A stretch of 64,000 bases of DNA from JAFMJV01 sp963800275 (GCA_963800275.1 CAWDAI010000007.1:434001-498000), one strand, 5' to 3'. Counted from the stretch's first letter, positions 17,694 through 26,216 are shown. A program made the numbers and translations. Notes: a model not told the origin generated them from the letters alone.

Positions 17694-18407
17694 TCAGCGA
17701 CGACTGTTGAGCCGCTCCACGACCTGCCACTCGATGGTGTCGTCGTTGGGGTGATAGCGGCTGTTGGCCGCCTTGAGCAGGCCGCCGCGCAGGCCCATCG
17801 ACTTCCAGGTCGCGATCCAGGGGTCGTGCGGCGGTCGCACGTAGGGCGAGACGCGCAGCAGCGTCCCGGGTGACACGACGCTCTCGAGCAGGCGCTTGCG
17901 CTCCAGCAACGGGACGTCGAGCAGGACGACGCCATCGACCCGCAGCAGGTCCACCGCCATGAAGCCGTCCACGGGATCGGCCTCCGCGGCGCGTTGCTCG
18001 ATGACGCCGCGCGCCCTGACGTCGAAGTCGAGGCTGCTGCGCACGAACATCTCGGTGGGCCGGCTATGGATCTCGGGCACGACCGCGGCTCCGACACCGT
18101 CGAGCGCGACCTGGCGGGTGATGACCCCGTCGACGATGGCGTCGAGCGCGAGCACGCCGCCTGCGATCGTCGAGGCCAGCTGGGGCAGTCCCTGCCCCAG
18201 CTCAAGGCCGTCCTGCGCGATGAGCTCGACCGTGGCCGGCGGGTCGGCTTCAGGGTCCACCGTCAAATGAGCCAGGACCCGCGTGCCACTCCACAGCGGC
18301 TCGACCAGCGGGTCCTTGACCGCGAAGCTGCGGCGCCCCCGGTAGGCGCGCATGGGGGCCCACGCGCGGGGGTCGTCCGGAGTGGGCAACGGCGCGCGGT
18401 CGGGCAT
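17694..18407 (-). CDS. ATP-dependent DNA ligase-fold protein lacking the catalytic lysine
   Basis: 237-residue protein with the order of motifs of a LigD/LigB-type ligase adenylation domain: a motif I-like VEPLWSGTRV (36-44), a motif III-like DAIVDG (89-94), motif IIIa FMAVDLLRVDG followed by LLDVPLLERKRLL (149-174), and a motif IV/V-like LLKAANSRY (210-218). In true ligases motif I is KXDGXR; here the lysine that is adenylated is Leu38 and the aspartate is Ser40. It should therefore not form ligase-AMP. It may bind nucleotide or nucleic acid, or be a non-catalytic relic. ATG 18407 lies 5 nt after the galE stop, so it belongs to the galE operon. Confidence 0.75.
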   Translation of the reverse strand: MPDRAPLPTPDDPRAWAPMRAYRGRRSFAVKDPLVEPLWSGTRVLAHLTVDPEADPPATVELIAQDGLELGQGLPQLASTIAGGVLALDAIVDGVITRQVALDGVGAAVVPEIHSRPTEMFVRSSLDFDVRARGVIEQRAAEADPVDGFMAVDLLRVDGVVLLDVPLLERKRLLESVVSPGTLLRVSPYVRPPHDPWIATWKSMGLRGGLLKAANSRYHPNDDTIEWQVVERLNSRR

Positions 18408-18412
18408 CTCGG

Positions 18413-19384
18413 TCAGCCGGTCGTGCGTGGCTGCAGCAGGGCCCAGGCCGAGCCGATCATCTCCTCGAGCGTGCCCCGCTGCGGGCGCCACCCGAGCACC
18501 TCCTCGGCCTTGTCGTTGGAAGCGATGAGCGCGGGCGGATCGCCTTCGCGCCGCGGACCATAGGCGTGCGGGATCGGCGCGCCCACCACCCGGGTGGCGG
18601 CATCGAGCACCTGCTTGACGGAGAAGCCCGAGCCGGAGCCCAGGTTGCAGATCTGCTGGCCCGGCGGCATGTCCTCGGTCAGGGTCAGGGCCGCGATGTG
18701 GGCGTCGGCCAGGTCCAGCACGTGGATGTAGTCGCGGATGGCCGTGCCGTCAGCGGTGGGGTAGTCGTCGCCGAACACGGTGAGCGCCGGTCCGCCCTGG
18801 GCTGCACGCAGGATGTTGGGCACGAGGTGGGTCTCGGGATCGTGCCGCTCGCCGTAGTGCTCGCTGGCACCGGCCACGTTGAAGTAGCGCAGTGAGACCG
18901 AGCGCAGGCCGTAGGCGCGATACCAGCCCATGGCCGATTCGAAGGCCAGCTTCGATGCACCGTACGGGTTCACCGGCTGGGTCGGGAACGTCTCACGGAT
19001 GGGCACCCGCTCCGGCTCGCCGTAGACCGCGGCGGTGCAGCTGAAGACGATCCGGTCCACCGCGGCTTCGCGCATGGCGTCGAGCAGGGCCACGCCACCG
19101 ACCACGTTCTCGGTGAAATAGAGCGCCGGGTCGGACATCGACTGGCCGACGAGCGACCGAGCCGCACAGTGGAGCACGGCCTCGATCCGGTGCTCGCGCA
19201 GCGTCCGCACCACGGCCTCCCGGTCACGCACCGAGTGGGTGACCAGGGTCGCACCCGGCGCGACGGCATCCTCGTGTCCGGTCACGAGGGTGTCGAGGAC
19301 GACGACCTGGTGGCCCGCGAGCACCAGCTGCTCGACGGTGACGGCTCCGATGTAGCCGGCGCCGCCGGTCACGAGGATGCGCAT
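18413..19384 (-). CDS. galE: UDP-glucose 4-epimerase
   Basis: 323-residue short-chain extended dehydrogenase fold. NAD motif VTGGAGYIGAVTVEQL at the N-terminus, catalytic Ser in FSCTAAVYG, YXXXK as YGASK, and the GalE-type RYFNVAGAS and NLGSGSGFSVKQVLDA segments. It interconverts UDP-glucose and UDP-galactose for surface glycans or galactose use. Its ATG overlaps the stop of the TPR gene by one base (TGATG), and the ligase-fold gene follows, so all three are one operon starting at the TPR gene. Confidence 0.93.
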   Translation of the reverse strand: MRILVTGGAGYIGAVTVEQLVLAGHQVVVLDTLVTGHEDAVAPGATLVTHSVRDREAVVRTLREHRIEAVLHCAARSLVGQSMSDPALYFTENVVGGVALLDAMREAAVDRIVFSCTAAVYGEPERVPIRETFPTQPVNPYGASKLAFESAMGWYRAYGLRSVSLRYFNVAGASEHYGERHDPETHLVPNILRAAQGGPALTVFGDDYPTADGTAIRDYIHVLDLADAHIAALTLTEDMPPGQQICNLGSGSGFSVKQVLDAATRVVGAPIPHAYGPRREGDPPALIASNDKAEEVLGWRPQRGTLEEMIGSAWALLQPRTTG

Positions 19385-19773
19385 CAGCGGCCCATCAGTC
19401 GGTCGAAGAGTGACTTGCGCACTGGCTGCTCCTTGCTGGTGTCGGGTACGGTCACGGACGGACGCATCTCCCGCGGGCCTGGGCTGGCGGCCGCGCCCGG
19501 ACGGTCCACGTGCTCGCCGCGGCTGGTCAGGATCTCGTCGAGCCGGGCTTCCATGCGCCGGGCCATGTCGTTCTCGGGATCGATCTCCAGGGCCCGCGCG
19601 GCCAGGGCGTGGGCCCCCCGGTCGTCGCCGTCCGCGAGCGCACAGCGGGCCAGGCCCACGACCGCGATGGCGTTGCCCGGGTCGACATCGACGACCCGCT
19701 GGTAGAGGTCCCGCGCCCGCTCGACCTGGTCCACCTGCAGGTGGCGGTCGGCCTGCAGGATCTGCTCGATCAC
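19384..19773 (-). CDS. Small TPR-repeat protein
   Basis: 129-residue soluble protein. Residues 1-75 form about two tetratricopeptide repeats (RARDLYQRVVDVDPGNAIAV and RGAHALAARALEIDPENDMA), followed by a proline/charged linker and a C-terminal KSLFDRLMGR tail. It has no enzyme motif and is probably a scaffold. The start is GTG 19773, with TAGGCT six nt upstream and no Shine-Dalgarno. It is the first gene of the galE operon. Confidence 0.8.
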   Translation of the reverse strand: MIEQILQADRHLQVDQVERARDLYQRVVDVDPGNAIAVVGLARCALADGDDRGAHALAARALEIDPENDMARRMEARLDEILTSRGEHVDRPGAAASPGPREMRPSVTVPDTSKEQPVRKSLFDRLMGR

Positions 19774-19779
19774 CAGCCG

Positions 19780-19785
19780 AGCCTA
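19780..19785 (-). promoter_or_regulatory. TANNNT -10-like hexamer of the TPR-galE operon
   Basis: TAGGCT ends 6 nt before GTG 19773, the same arrangement and hexamer as the GT81 operon. Confidence 0.5.
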
Positions 19786-21147
19786 CCCGATGGGCGAGCG
19801 ACGGGTGCGACCTTGCGCGGGTGCATCGTCGACCATCCGTTCAAGGGCCAGGCTGGCGCGCGTCAGCAGGGTCGGGCGGGAGTTCAGCCCGGGGTCCTCG
19901 ATGACGTCGGCCATGAGCCGTGCCAGCAAGCGGCCGACGATGGGGCCCTCCGGCACGCCCAGCGTCTGGCGCAGGTCGCGGCCGTCCACGGCCAGGTCGG
20001 CCAGCGTCAGGGGCGCCTGCGCGGCCAACTGGCCCGCGACGCGCTCACGCAGCTCGGTCTCGAGCGCGACCGCCGGTCGCCCGGCGTCGCCCGCAGTCCG
20101 GGCGCGCGCGGCGCGCAAGTCCAGGAGCTCGCCCAGCAGGTCGGCCGGGACGGGCCCCATGTAGCGGCGCAGGTCGGCATCGGTCCAGCCGGTGGTGTAG
20201 GGGACGGTGGCGGCTTCGACCAGGGCGCGCACGTGCTCCGCCTCGCGTCGACCGACGCGCAGCCGTTCCGCCACCTCCAGGGCCGTCGCGGGCGGCAGCT
20301 CATACAGGAGACCGGCCAGGGCCAGCGGTTCGCGCCTGGGCTCTGTGCGGGCGAGGGCGTCGAGCACGTCCGTCGTCCGCGCCCGGGTCTCGGGCGGGAG
20401 TGCTGCCAGCTCCGGCAGCACGACCGCCAGGAGGCCCGTCTCCGAGAGCAGCTGGAGAGCCCGGGACGGGATCTCCGCAGCGAGCATGCGCCGGATCTCC
20501 GTGCCGATCCGTTCCTGCGACACCCACTCCACGTCACCGGCGTGCGTGGTCATGGCAGCCATGGTCATCGGCTCGATGCGGAAGTCGAGACGAGCGGCGA
20601 TGCGCACCGCTCGCAGCAGGCGCAGGGCGTCCTCGTCGAAGCGCCGGGCCGGATCGCCCACCGCACGCACCAGCCGTGCGCGCAGGTCTCCCTGGCCGTC
20701 GGCAGGGTCCACCATGCGCGCAACGGCATCCGGACCTCGCCGGCCCCACGCGATGGCGTTGATGGTGAGGTCGCGCCGGGCGAGGTCCTCGAAGACGTCG
20801 CTGCTGAAGGTGACCGCGTCGGGACGACGATGGTCGGCATAGCGATGATCCCGACGAAAGGTCGTGATCTCCGTGCCCTGCGCCAGCACCGTCCCGAAGC
20901 GGTTCTCGCAGCTGGAGCCGGGGAAGATCTGCAGGACCCGTTCCGGCCGGGCATCGGTGGCGATGTCCCAGTCGAAGACGGGCAGGCCCAGCAGGGCGTC
21001 GCGTACACCGCCACCCACGAGGTAGCCACCATGGCCGGCAGCCCACAGGCGCGCGAGCACTGCCAGCGTGTCCGTGGGCACGGGGAAGGGCGGGGCCTCA
21101 GAGGGGGCAGCCTCGGAGGAGGGGGCCGCGTCGTGGTGGTCGTTCAC
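19783..21147 (-). CDS. cca: CCA tRNA nucleotidyltransferase/poly(A) polymerase family
   Basis: 454-residue class II nucleotidyltransferase. Head: GGYLVGGGVRDALLGLPVFDWDIATDA with the catalytic DXD (DWD), followed by RRDLTINAIAW and the RFDEDALRLLRAVRIAARL template-reading motif. The C-terminal half is the helical tRNA-binding region. It adds or repairs the 3' CCA of tRNAs. The N-terminal 20 residues are an acidic/alanine tail. It lies 13 nt after the HNH gene on the same strand. The hexamer that starts the TPR operon overlaps its 3' end. Confidence 0.93.
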   Translation of the reverse strand: MNDHHDAAPSSEAAPSEAPPFPVPTDTLAVLARLWAAGHGGYLVGGGVRDALLGLPVFDWDIATDARPERVLQIFPGSSCENRFGTVLAQGTEITTFRRDHRYADHRRPDAVTFSSDVFEDLARRDLTINAIAWGRRGPDAVARMVDPADGQGDLRARLVRAVGDPARRFDEDALRLLRAVRIAARLDFRIEPMTMAAMTTHAGDVEWVSQERIGTEIRRMLAAEIPSRALQLLSETGLLAVVLPELAALPPETRARTTDVLDALARTEPRREPLALAGLLYELPPATALEVAERLRVGRREAEHVRALVEAATVPYTTGWTDADLRRYMGPVPADLLGELLDLRAARARTAGDAGRPAVALETELRERVAGQLAAQAPLTLADLAVDGRDLRQTLGVPEGPIVGRLLARLMADVIEDPGLNSRPTLLTRASLALERMVDDAPAQGRTRRSPIG

Positions 21148-21160
21148 GGCGCGGCCGTCG

Positions 21161-21673
21161 TCAGCGTCGCAGCACGAGGTAGTCGCGCCAGGCCTCGTTG
21201 CGCGGATCGGTCAGGTACGACGAGTACATCTGGTAGATGTCGCACTTGGGCTCGAGCGGCCGGGTCCGCAGCCGCATGCCCGCCTCCTCCGGCAGCCGGC
21301 CACCCTTGCGATGGTTGCAGTTGCTGCAGGCGGCCACCAGGTTGTCCCAGCTGTGACTGCCGCCGCGATGGCGAGGCAGGACGTGGTCGATGGTCAGGTT
21401 CGTGGAGCGCTGCCCGCAGTACTGGCAGATGTGGCCGTCGCGGGCGAAGACCTCGCGGCGCGACAGGCGCACGCGTGGGCGTGGCCGCTTGATGCGGTAC
21501 TGGAGCTTGATGACCGATGGCGCCCGCAGCGTCTCCGTCGGTGTGCGCACCTCGGTGTGGTCGTACTCGATGACCTCCGCCTTGGCACCGAAGACCAGCC
21601 GGAACGCCCGCCGCAGGTCGCAGACGTTCAGTGGCTCGTAGTCGGCGTTCAGGAGCAGGACCACGCTATCCAA
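21161..21673 (-). CDS. HNH endonuclease
   Basis: 170-residue HNH nuclease. The zinc/HNH core is CQYCGQRSTNLTIDHVLPRH ... SWDNLVAACSNCNHRKGGR, with two CXXC pairs and the catalytic IDH. Such stand-alone HNH proteins (5-methylcytosine-restriction-like or housekeeping type) are common in actinobacteria and Chloroflexota; the role is unknown. The start is TTG 21673, with AGAGG about 6 nt upstream. It is upstream of cca and probably co-transcribed with it. Confidence 0.88.
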   Translation of the reverse strand: MDSVVLLLNADYEPLNVCDLRRAFRLVFGAKAEVIEYDHTEVRTPTETLRAPSVIKLQYRIKRPRPRVRLSRREVFARDGHICQYCGQRSTNLTIDHVLPRHRGGSHSWDNLVAACSNCNHRKGGRLPEEAGMRLRTRPLEPKCDIYQMYSSYLTDPRNEAWRDYLVLRR

Positions 21674-21943
21674 CGCTTACCTCTGATCCGGTGGCACGTT
21701 TGCCTTCCTCGGCATCGTAACGCACCTCATGCCCGAGCCCTGTGGCGCGATGGCCTCCAGCCAGTACCTCCGGGGCAGGCACACAGGACCAGCGCGCTCG
21801 CACCGGACCGTACCCCAGGCACCCCCTCCGACCGCAGCCCGGGACGACCGGGTGATGGTGGCAGGACCGCCGTCATCCCTACCGTTGTGAGCATCGAAAA
21901 CAGCACCGAGCGCAGCACAGGAACGAACCACAGGAACGGAACG

Positions 21944-22234
21944 ATGAACGCCTATTGCCCAGCATGTGAGACCGAACTCGACCTCGCCACCGGTATCTGC
22001 CCGGCCTGTCGCTGGGATCCCGCGGTGGCCCGTACCGTCGCGCGGCCAGCGGCCGAGCCCGAGCCTGAGATGTCCCTCACCGAACGCTATCGCGGCACGA
22101 CCTATGTGGCCATGCAGGAGGCGGCAGCGGACAGTCACCACCACGTGTCGCGCGGGCGCTCCTTCGTCATCGTGGCACTGGTCGCGGCCGCGGGTCTCTA
22201 CGGCGCCGCCATGAGCGCCATGGGCGTGCTCTGA
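21944..22234 (+). CDS. Small zinc-ribbon protein with a C-terminal membrane anchor
   Basis: 96-residue protein: a CPACETELDLATGICPAC zinc ribbon at residues 5-22, a polar linker, and one hydrophobic segment near the C-terminus (FVIVALVAAAGLYGAAMSAM). It is predicted to be tail-anchored with the ribbon in the cytosol. No function is known. ATG 21944 was chosen because CXXC follows at once; a weak AGGAACGGA lies upstream. The 270 bases before it (21674-21943) hold no gene that I can support. Confidence 0.7.
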   Translation: MNAYCPACETELDLATGICPACRWDPAVARTVARPAAEPEPEMSLTERYRGTTYVAMQEAAADSHHHVSRGRSFVIVALVAAAGLYGAAMSAMGVL

Positions 22235-22305
22235 TCGATCCGCCCCTCGCCGGTCGACGAGACCCCGGCGAGTTCGCCCCACCCGCGGCGCTGGGGGGCA
22301 CCACC

Positions 22306-22336
22306 ACGGCCGGCAAGGACGCGCCTTCCCGGCCGT
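22306..22336. terminator. Long hairpin between convergent genes
   Basis: 12 base pairs with a single C-C mismatch (22306-22318 with 22324-22336) and a 5-nt ACGCG loop. It lies in the 177-nt gap between the ends of the zinc-ribbon gene and the EAL gene, suited to terminate both strands. Confidence 0.65.
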
Positions 22337-22411
22337 TCCCTCTGTGTGGGCAGGACTGGAGGCGCCTGGCGGCCCCGGGATCTGCGCGGCGAAGGCGCCG
22401 TAGAACGGTGG

Positions 22412-23221
22412 CTAGCGGATACCGTTGGCGGAGGTGACGCGGCCGCGTGCGAGGAGGGTCCCGATCCCTTCCGAGCCGAGGGGCTTGGAGTAGAGGTATC
22501 CCTGCGCCATGTCGCAGCCGATGACGGCCAGGCGGCGGGCCTGGTCGCGCGTCTCCACGCCCTTGCCCACCGTGGCCAGGCCGCGTGCCCGACAGAGGGC
22601 CAGCACGCTCTCCGCGAAGGCCACTTCTTCGTCATCACCCGTGGCCATGGCGGCGAACGAGGGCACGAGCTTGACCGCGGTCAGCGGCATGTCGCGGATG
22701 TCATCGAGTGATGATCCCTGCCCGAAGTCCTCCAGGGCCAGGCCCACGCCCAGGTCCGCGAGCGCGGCGATGGGCTCGGGGTGATCGGCGCAGCCGGTCC
22801 CCAGCTCGAGGGTCAGCGAGGACGGATCGAGGTCCGAGCGCTGCAGCACCGTCGCGACGTGCGTGAGCAGTGCGTCGTCGGTCAGCTGGCGCGGTGAGAT
22901 GTTGACGTTGACCCGGAGCGACTGCATACGCGCGAAGCCGAGATGCCAGGTGCGCAGCTGCCGCGTGGCTGCATCGAGCACGCGCTCGCCGATGGGCACG
23001 ATCAGGCCGGTCTCTTCTGCGAGCGGCAGGTAGTCGGCCGGGGCGATGGTGCCCATCAGTGGGTGACGCCAGCGCAGCAGGGCCTCGACCGCGCCGATGG
23101 CACCGGTGTTGAGGTCGATGATGGGCTGGTACTCGAGCCCGAACTCATTGCGCTCGACGGCGCGCGCGAGCTCTGCGGCCAGATCGATCGGGGGGCGTTG
23201 CGTGCGCTGGCGTGGCGGCAT
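22412..23221 (-). CDS. Degenerate EAL-domain protein
   Basis: 269-residue stand-alone EAL domain, the fold of c-di-GMP phosphodiesterases. The EAL signature (VEALLRW, 45-51), NIS (107-109), the LEL glutamate (139), lysine 184 and QG (240-241) are present. However, the two-aspartate DDFGTG motif is EDFGQG (164-169), KID is KLV (184-186), and the metal-binding glutamate of AEGVE is lysine (GKGVE, 219-223). These are key Mg/Mn ligands, so hydrolysis is unlikely and it probably acts as a c-di-GMP receptor or protein-interaction module. ATG 23221 has TAGCGT 7 nt upstream. Confidence 0.88.
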   Translation of the reverse strand: MPPRQRTQRPPIDLAAELARAVERNEFGLEYQPIIDLNTGAIGAVEALLRWRHPLMGTIAPADYLPLAEETGLIVPIGERVLDAATRQLRTWHLGFARMQSLRVNVNISPRQLTDDALLTHVATVLQRSDLDPSSLTLELGTGCADHPEPIAALADLGVGLALEDFGQGSSLDDIRDMPLTAVKLVPSFAAMATGDDEEVAFAESVLALCRARGLATVGKGVETRDQARRLAVIGCDMAQGYLYSKPLGSEGIGTLLARGRVTSANGIR

Positions 23222-23228
23222 GTCACTG

Positions 23229-23234
23229 ACGCTA
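23229..23234 (-). promoter_or_regulatory. TANNNT -10-like hexamer of the EAL gene
   Basis: TAGCGT on the minus strand ends 7 nt before ATG 23221; no Shine-Dalgarno. Confidence 0.45.
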
Positions 23235-23389
23235 GCAGGTCGCAGGTCCGCTGGCCCTCCTGACGGTGGTGCCCCCTCACAACAGGGACCTCCGTACCAT
23301 CACCCCTCCCTGCGGCACCGCACCGCTCATGTCCCGACACCGCGTGGCCGGCCCCGGATCGCGCCGCTGGGCCATGGCCTCGAAGGTGC

Positions 23390-23395
23390 GATAAT
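23390..23395 (+). promoter_or_regulatory. Possible -10 of pdxS
   Basis: GATAAT about 100 nt before pdxS in the 272-nt gap. No convincing -35 box. The gap holds no gene or known PLP-sensing element that I can recognise. Confidence 0.3.
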
Positions 23396-23493
23396 CAGGG
23401 TCAACGGCGTGGTGATCACGTTCCCGAGCGGGTGACGACCCCGTGGCCGGAACCCTGGTCGGCGCCACCCCCATCGCACCATCGAGGCTTTCA

Positions 23494-24381
23494 GTGAACG
23501 TCGAGACGTCCACCTGGGCGACCAAGAAGGGTCTGGCCCAGATGCTCAAGGGCGGCGTCATCATGGACGTCGTCACAGCCGAACAGGCCCGCATCGCCGA
23601 AGAGGCCGGCGCGGTCGCGGTCATGGCACTGGAGCGCGTACCGGCAGACATCCGTGCCGCCGGTGGCGTGGCCCGCATGAGCGACCCCTCGCTCATCAGC
23701 GCCATCATGGATGCGGTGACGATCCCGGTCATGGCCAAGGCGCGTATCGGGCACTTCGTCGAGGCGCAGGTGCTCGAGGCGCTGGGCGTGGACTACATCG
23801 ACGAATCAGAGGTGCTCACGCCCGCAGACGAGGAAAACCACATCGACAAGCACCAGTTCAAGGTGCCCTTCGTGTGTGGCGCCCGCGACCTGGGCGAGGC
23901 GCTTCGGCGGATCAGCGAAGGCGCGGCCATGATGCGCACCAAGGGCGAGGCCGGCACGGGTGACATCGTCGAAGCCGTTCGGCACATCCGTGCCGTGAAC
24001 GCTGGCATCAAGCGGCTCGCGGGTATGCGCGAGGACGAGCTCTTCATGGCGGCCAAGGAGCTGGGCGCGCCTTACGACATCGTGCGTGACGTGGCCGCGG
24101 CCGGCCGTCTGCCGGTGGTCAACTTCGTGGCCGGCGGCATCGCCACCCCCTCGGATGCGGCCCTGGCCATGCAGCTGGGCGCGGAGGGCGTCTTCGTGGG
24201 CAGCGGCATCTTCAAGTCGGAGGATCCGCCCACCACCGCCAACGCCATCGTGCAGGCCACGACCCATTTCGATGACCCCAAGATCATCGCCGAGGTCTCG
24301 CGCGGCCTGGGCGCACCGATGCGGGGCCTGAACGCCGCCTCGATGCCGGAGGAGGAACGTCTCGCGGTCCGCGGTTGGTAG
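23494..24381 (+). CDS. pdxS: Pyridoxal 5'-phosphate synthase subunit PdxS
   Basis: 295-residue lyase/synthase subunit of the DXP-independent vitamin B6 pathway; it makes PLP from ribose 5-phosphate, glyceraldehyde 3-phosphate and ammonia from PdxT. Highly conserved: STWATKKGLAQMLKGGVIMD at the start, MALERVPADIRAAGGVARMS, the catalytic lysine in VMAKARIGHFVEAQ, and FVAGGIATPSDAALAMQLGA. The GTG 23494 start gives the usual family length; GAGG lies 6-7 nt upstream. Earlier in-frame starts would add a non-conserved tail. PdxT follows after 46 nt. Confidence 0.97.
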   Translation: MNVETSTWATKKGLAQMLKGGVIMDVVTAEQARIAEEAGAVAVMALERVPADIRAAGGVARMSDPSLISAIMDAVTIPVMAKARIGHFVEAQVLEALGVDYIDESEVLTPADEENHIDKHQFKVPFVCGARDLGEALRRISEGAAMMRTKGEAGTGDIVEAVRHIRAVNAGIKRLAGMREDELFMAAKELGAPYDIVRDVAAAGRLPVVNFVAGGIATPSDAALAMQLGAEGVFVGSGIFKSEDPPTTANAIVQATTHFDDPKIIAEVSRGLGAPMRGLNAASMPEEERLAVRGW

Positions 24382-24393
24382 TCCCTTCCGCCC

Positions 24394-24429
24394 GCCACGG
24401 GGCCAAGCCATGCCACGGGGCCAAGCCAT
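24394..24429. repeat. 18-bp perfect tandem duplication spanning the pdxT start
   Basis: Units 24394-24411 and 24412-24429 are identical (GCCACGGGGCCAAGCCAT). Each ends in AT of an ATG, so the pdxT start region is doubled in frame, giving two possible initiator codons six codons apart. Confidence 0.9.
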
Positions 24430-25069
24430 GAGGATCGGCGTGCTTGCCGTCCAGGGTGCCTTCATCGAGCACCAGTCGCTGCTGCACGGCCTTGGGGCAG
24501 AGGCCGTCGCGGTGCGTCTGCCCGAGCACCTCGCGGGTGTGTCCGGGCTGGTCCTGCCGGGCGGCGAGTCGACCACCATGCGCCAGCTCATCGACCGCTG
24601 GGGCCTGGGCGATCCCATCCGTGGACTGCTCGCTCGCGGCGTGCCCGTGCTGGGCACCTGCGCCGGCATGATCCTGCTCGCGCGCGAGATCGTCGATGGC
24701 GACGAGCCGGTGTTCCCCAGCCTCGACATCGCCGTCAAGCGCAATGCCTTCGGGCGCCAGCTGGACTCGTTCGAGGCCGACCTTGCCGTGCCCGTCCTGG
24801 GCGACACGCCGGTCCACGCCATCTTCATCCGGGCGCCGGTCGTCGAGCGCGTGGGCGGCACCGTCGACGTGCTCGGGCGGCTCGAAGACGGTAGCGTCGT
24901 GGCCGTGCGACAGCGCAACGTCATCGCCACCGCCTTCCATCCGGAGCTCTCGGGCGAGGTTCGCTTCCATCGCTTGCTGACCACCATGGCCGGAGCCTAC
25001 GCAGAGCCGGCCGAAGGCAGTGGCAGGCGGCCTCATCCCACACGACGAGGGCTCGAGCGCACAGCATGA
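24428..25069 (+). CDS. pdxT: Pyridoxal 5'-phosphate synthase glutaminase subunit PdxT
   Basis: 213-residue class I glutaminase that feeds ammonia to PdxS. Sequence order: IGVLAVQGAFIEHQSLL, LPGGESTTMRQLI, nucleophile cysteine in GTCAGMILLA, and the His/Glu dyad in FHPELSGE. ATG 24428 gives the standard N-terminus; ATG 24410, copied by an 18-bp duplication, would add MPRGQA. A tail of ~25 residues after the usual end is Arg-rich and not conserved. The stop overlaps the ATG of the next gene by 4 nt. Confidence 0.95.
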   Translation: MRIGVLAVQGAFIEHQSLLHGLGAEAVAVRLPEHLAGVSGLVLPGGESTTMRQLIDRWGLGDPIRGLLARGVPVLGTCAGMILLAREIVDGDEPVFPSLDIAVKRNAFGRQLDSFEADLAVPVLGDTPVHAIFIRAPVVERVGGTVDVLGRLEDGSVVAVRQRNVIATAFHPELSGEVRFHRLLTTMAGAYAEPAEGSGRRPHPTRRGLERTA

Positions 25070-26190
25070 CCCCGACGCAGCACGACGAGGGGGCGCTGAC
25101 GCCAGCGACGACTCGCTCGGGCCGCGTTCGCGCTGCCCGTCTGACCGATCTTTCCGCAGTGGGGGAGCTGTCCCGCCTGGCGCACCCCTCCGACGAGCGC
25201 GACGGGCGTGACTCGACCGGCGCCAGCGAGGATCTGCGCCGACGCACGCGCTCGTTGGGCCTGCCCGTGACCGCCGGCCACGTCTCGGTGTTCGGCCTCT
25301 TCCGCATGCCCCTCGGCGCGTTCCAGCCCAACGACCAGCTCTACGTCTACGACGAGGGCGGCCGGCTCTCCGGGCTGGCCCGGGTCGAACGGGACGCGGC
25401 CCGCGACGAGTGGACGATCGTGGAGCTCGACGCCGTCGAGCAGGAGGCCGCGGGCGACATCCGCTTCCGCCTGGTGCAGCACCTGCTGCGTGACGGCTCG
25501 CGCCGTGGGGCGCAGCGCTTCCACGTGGCCTGTGCCGACACGCACGGCAACGTGGAGCTCTTCATGCAGGCGGGGTTCGCACGCTACGGGGAGGAGTCGA
25601 TCCTCTTCCGTCAGCCCCAGCAGCCGCTTCCGCTGCCCGTCGAAGGTGAGGCCGAGCGGCTGGGCGTCAGGCCCGCGGAGCGCCTCGACTCGGTGGAGCT
25701 GGCGCGTCTCTACAAGCGTGTGACACCGGCGCCGGTGGCCCGGGTCGAGGGCTATCGGCTGCCCGATTGGGAGAACCTGCGCGGCCGCTCCAGCGTGCCG
25801 CGGACGTCGCTGACGCCGCTGCTGCGCTTTGCCGACGTCGAGTCGTGGGTCCAGGTCGCGCCCAGTGGCAAGGGCCTGCTGGCCATGCTGCAGGTGGGCG
25901 TGGCCAAGGAGCAGGAGCCCCACTACATCCGCGTGCTGGCCCTGCCGGACCATGACCCCACCGACCTCATCCGCTTCGGCCTGGGCCTCATGGGCAGGCG
26001 CAGCGGCTCGGCCGGTCGCGGCTCGGGCCCAGACCATCAGCACGGCGTGATGGCCTGCGTGCGGACCTATGAATCGCCGATCGATCGTCGCTTCGAAGAG
26101 CAGGGGATGGAGGTCATCGCCACCGTCTCGCTGCTGGTCAAGGAGGCACTGGTGCGGGTGGCCGAACCCTCGCTCGTGCCCGCAGTCTGA
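25066..26190 (+). CDS. Acetyltransferase-like protein (GNAT fold suspected)
   Basis: 374-residue protein with an N-terminal basic region (VRAARLTDLSAVGELSRLAH) like the start of a GNAT domain, a YVYDEGGRLSGLARVERD strand pair and HVACADTHGNVELFMQAGFA, which resembles the acetyl-CoA-side end of a GNAT domain. A second half (residues ~215-374) may be a diverged repeat. I do not see a clean Q/RXXGXG/A loop, so catalysis is uncertain. It overlaps pdxT by 4 nt and is followed within bases by the R3H ATPase gene, so it is in the same transcript. Confidence 0.7.
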   Translation: MTPTQHDEGALTPATTRSGRVRAARLTDLSAVGELSRLAHPSDERDGRDSTGASEDLRRRTRSLGLPVTAGHVSVFGLFRMPLGAFQPNDQLYVYDEGGRLSGLARVERDAARDEWTIVELDAVEQEAAGDIRFRLVQHLLRDGSRRGAQRFHVACADTHGNVELFMQAGFARYGEESILFRQPQQPLPLPVEGEAERLGVRPAERLDSVELARLYKRVTPAPVARVEGYRLPDWENLRGRSSVPRTSLTPLLRFADVESWVQVAPSGKGLLAMLQVGVAKEQEPHYIRVLALPDHDPTDLIRFGLGLMGRRSGSAGRGSGPDHQHGVMACVRTYESPIDRRFEEQGMEVIATVSLLVKEALVRVAEPSLVPAV

Positions 26191-26216
26191 TGTCCCAGCC
26201 ACAGCCGGAGGAAACC

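Noticed and set aside
23222..23493. Possible riboswitch or leader peptide before pdxS
   Set aside because: No known ligand-sensing motif, no clear hairpin pair and no convincing short frame with a ribosome site.
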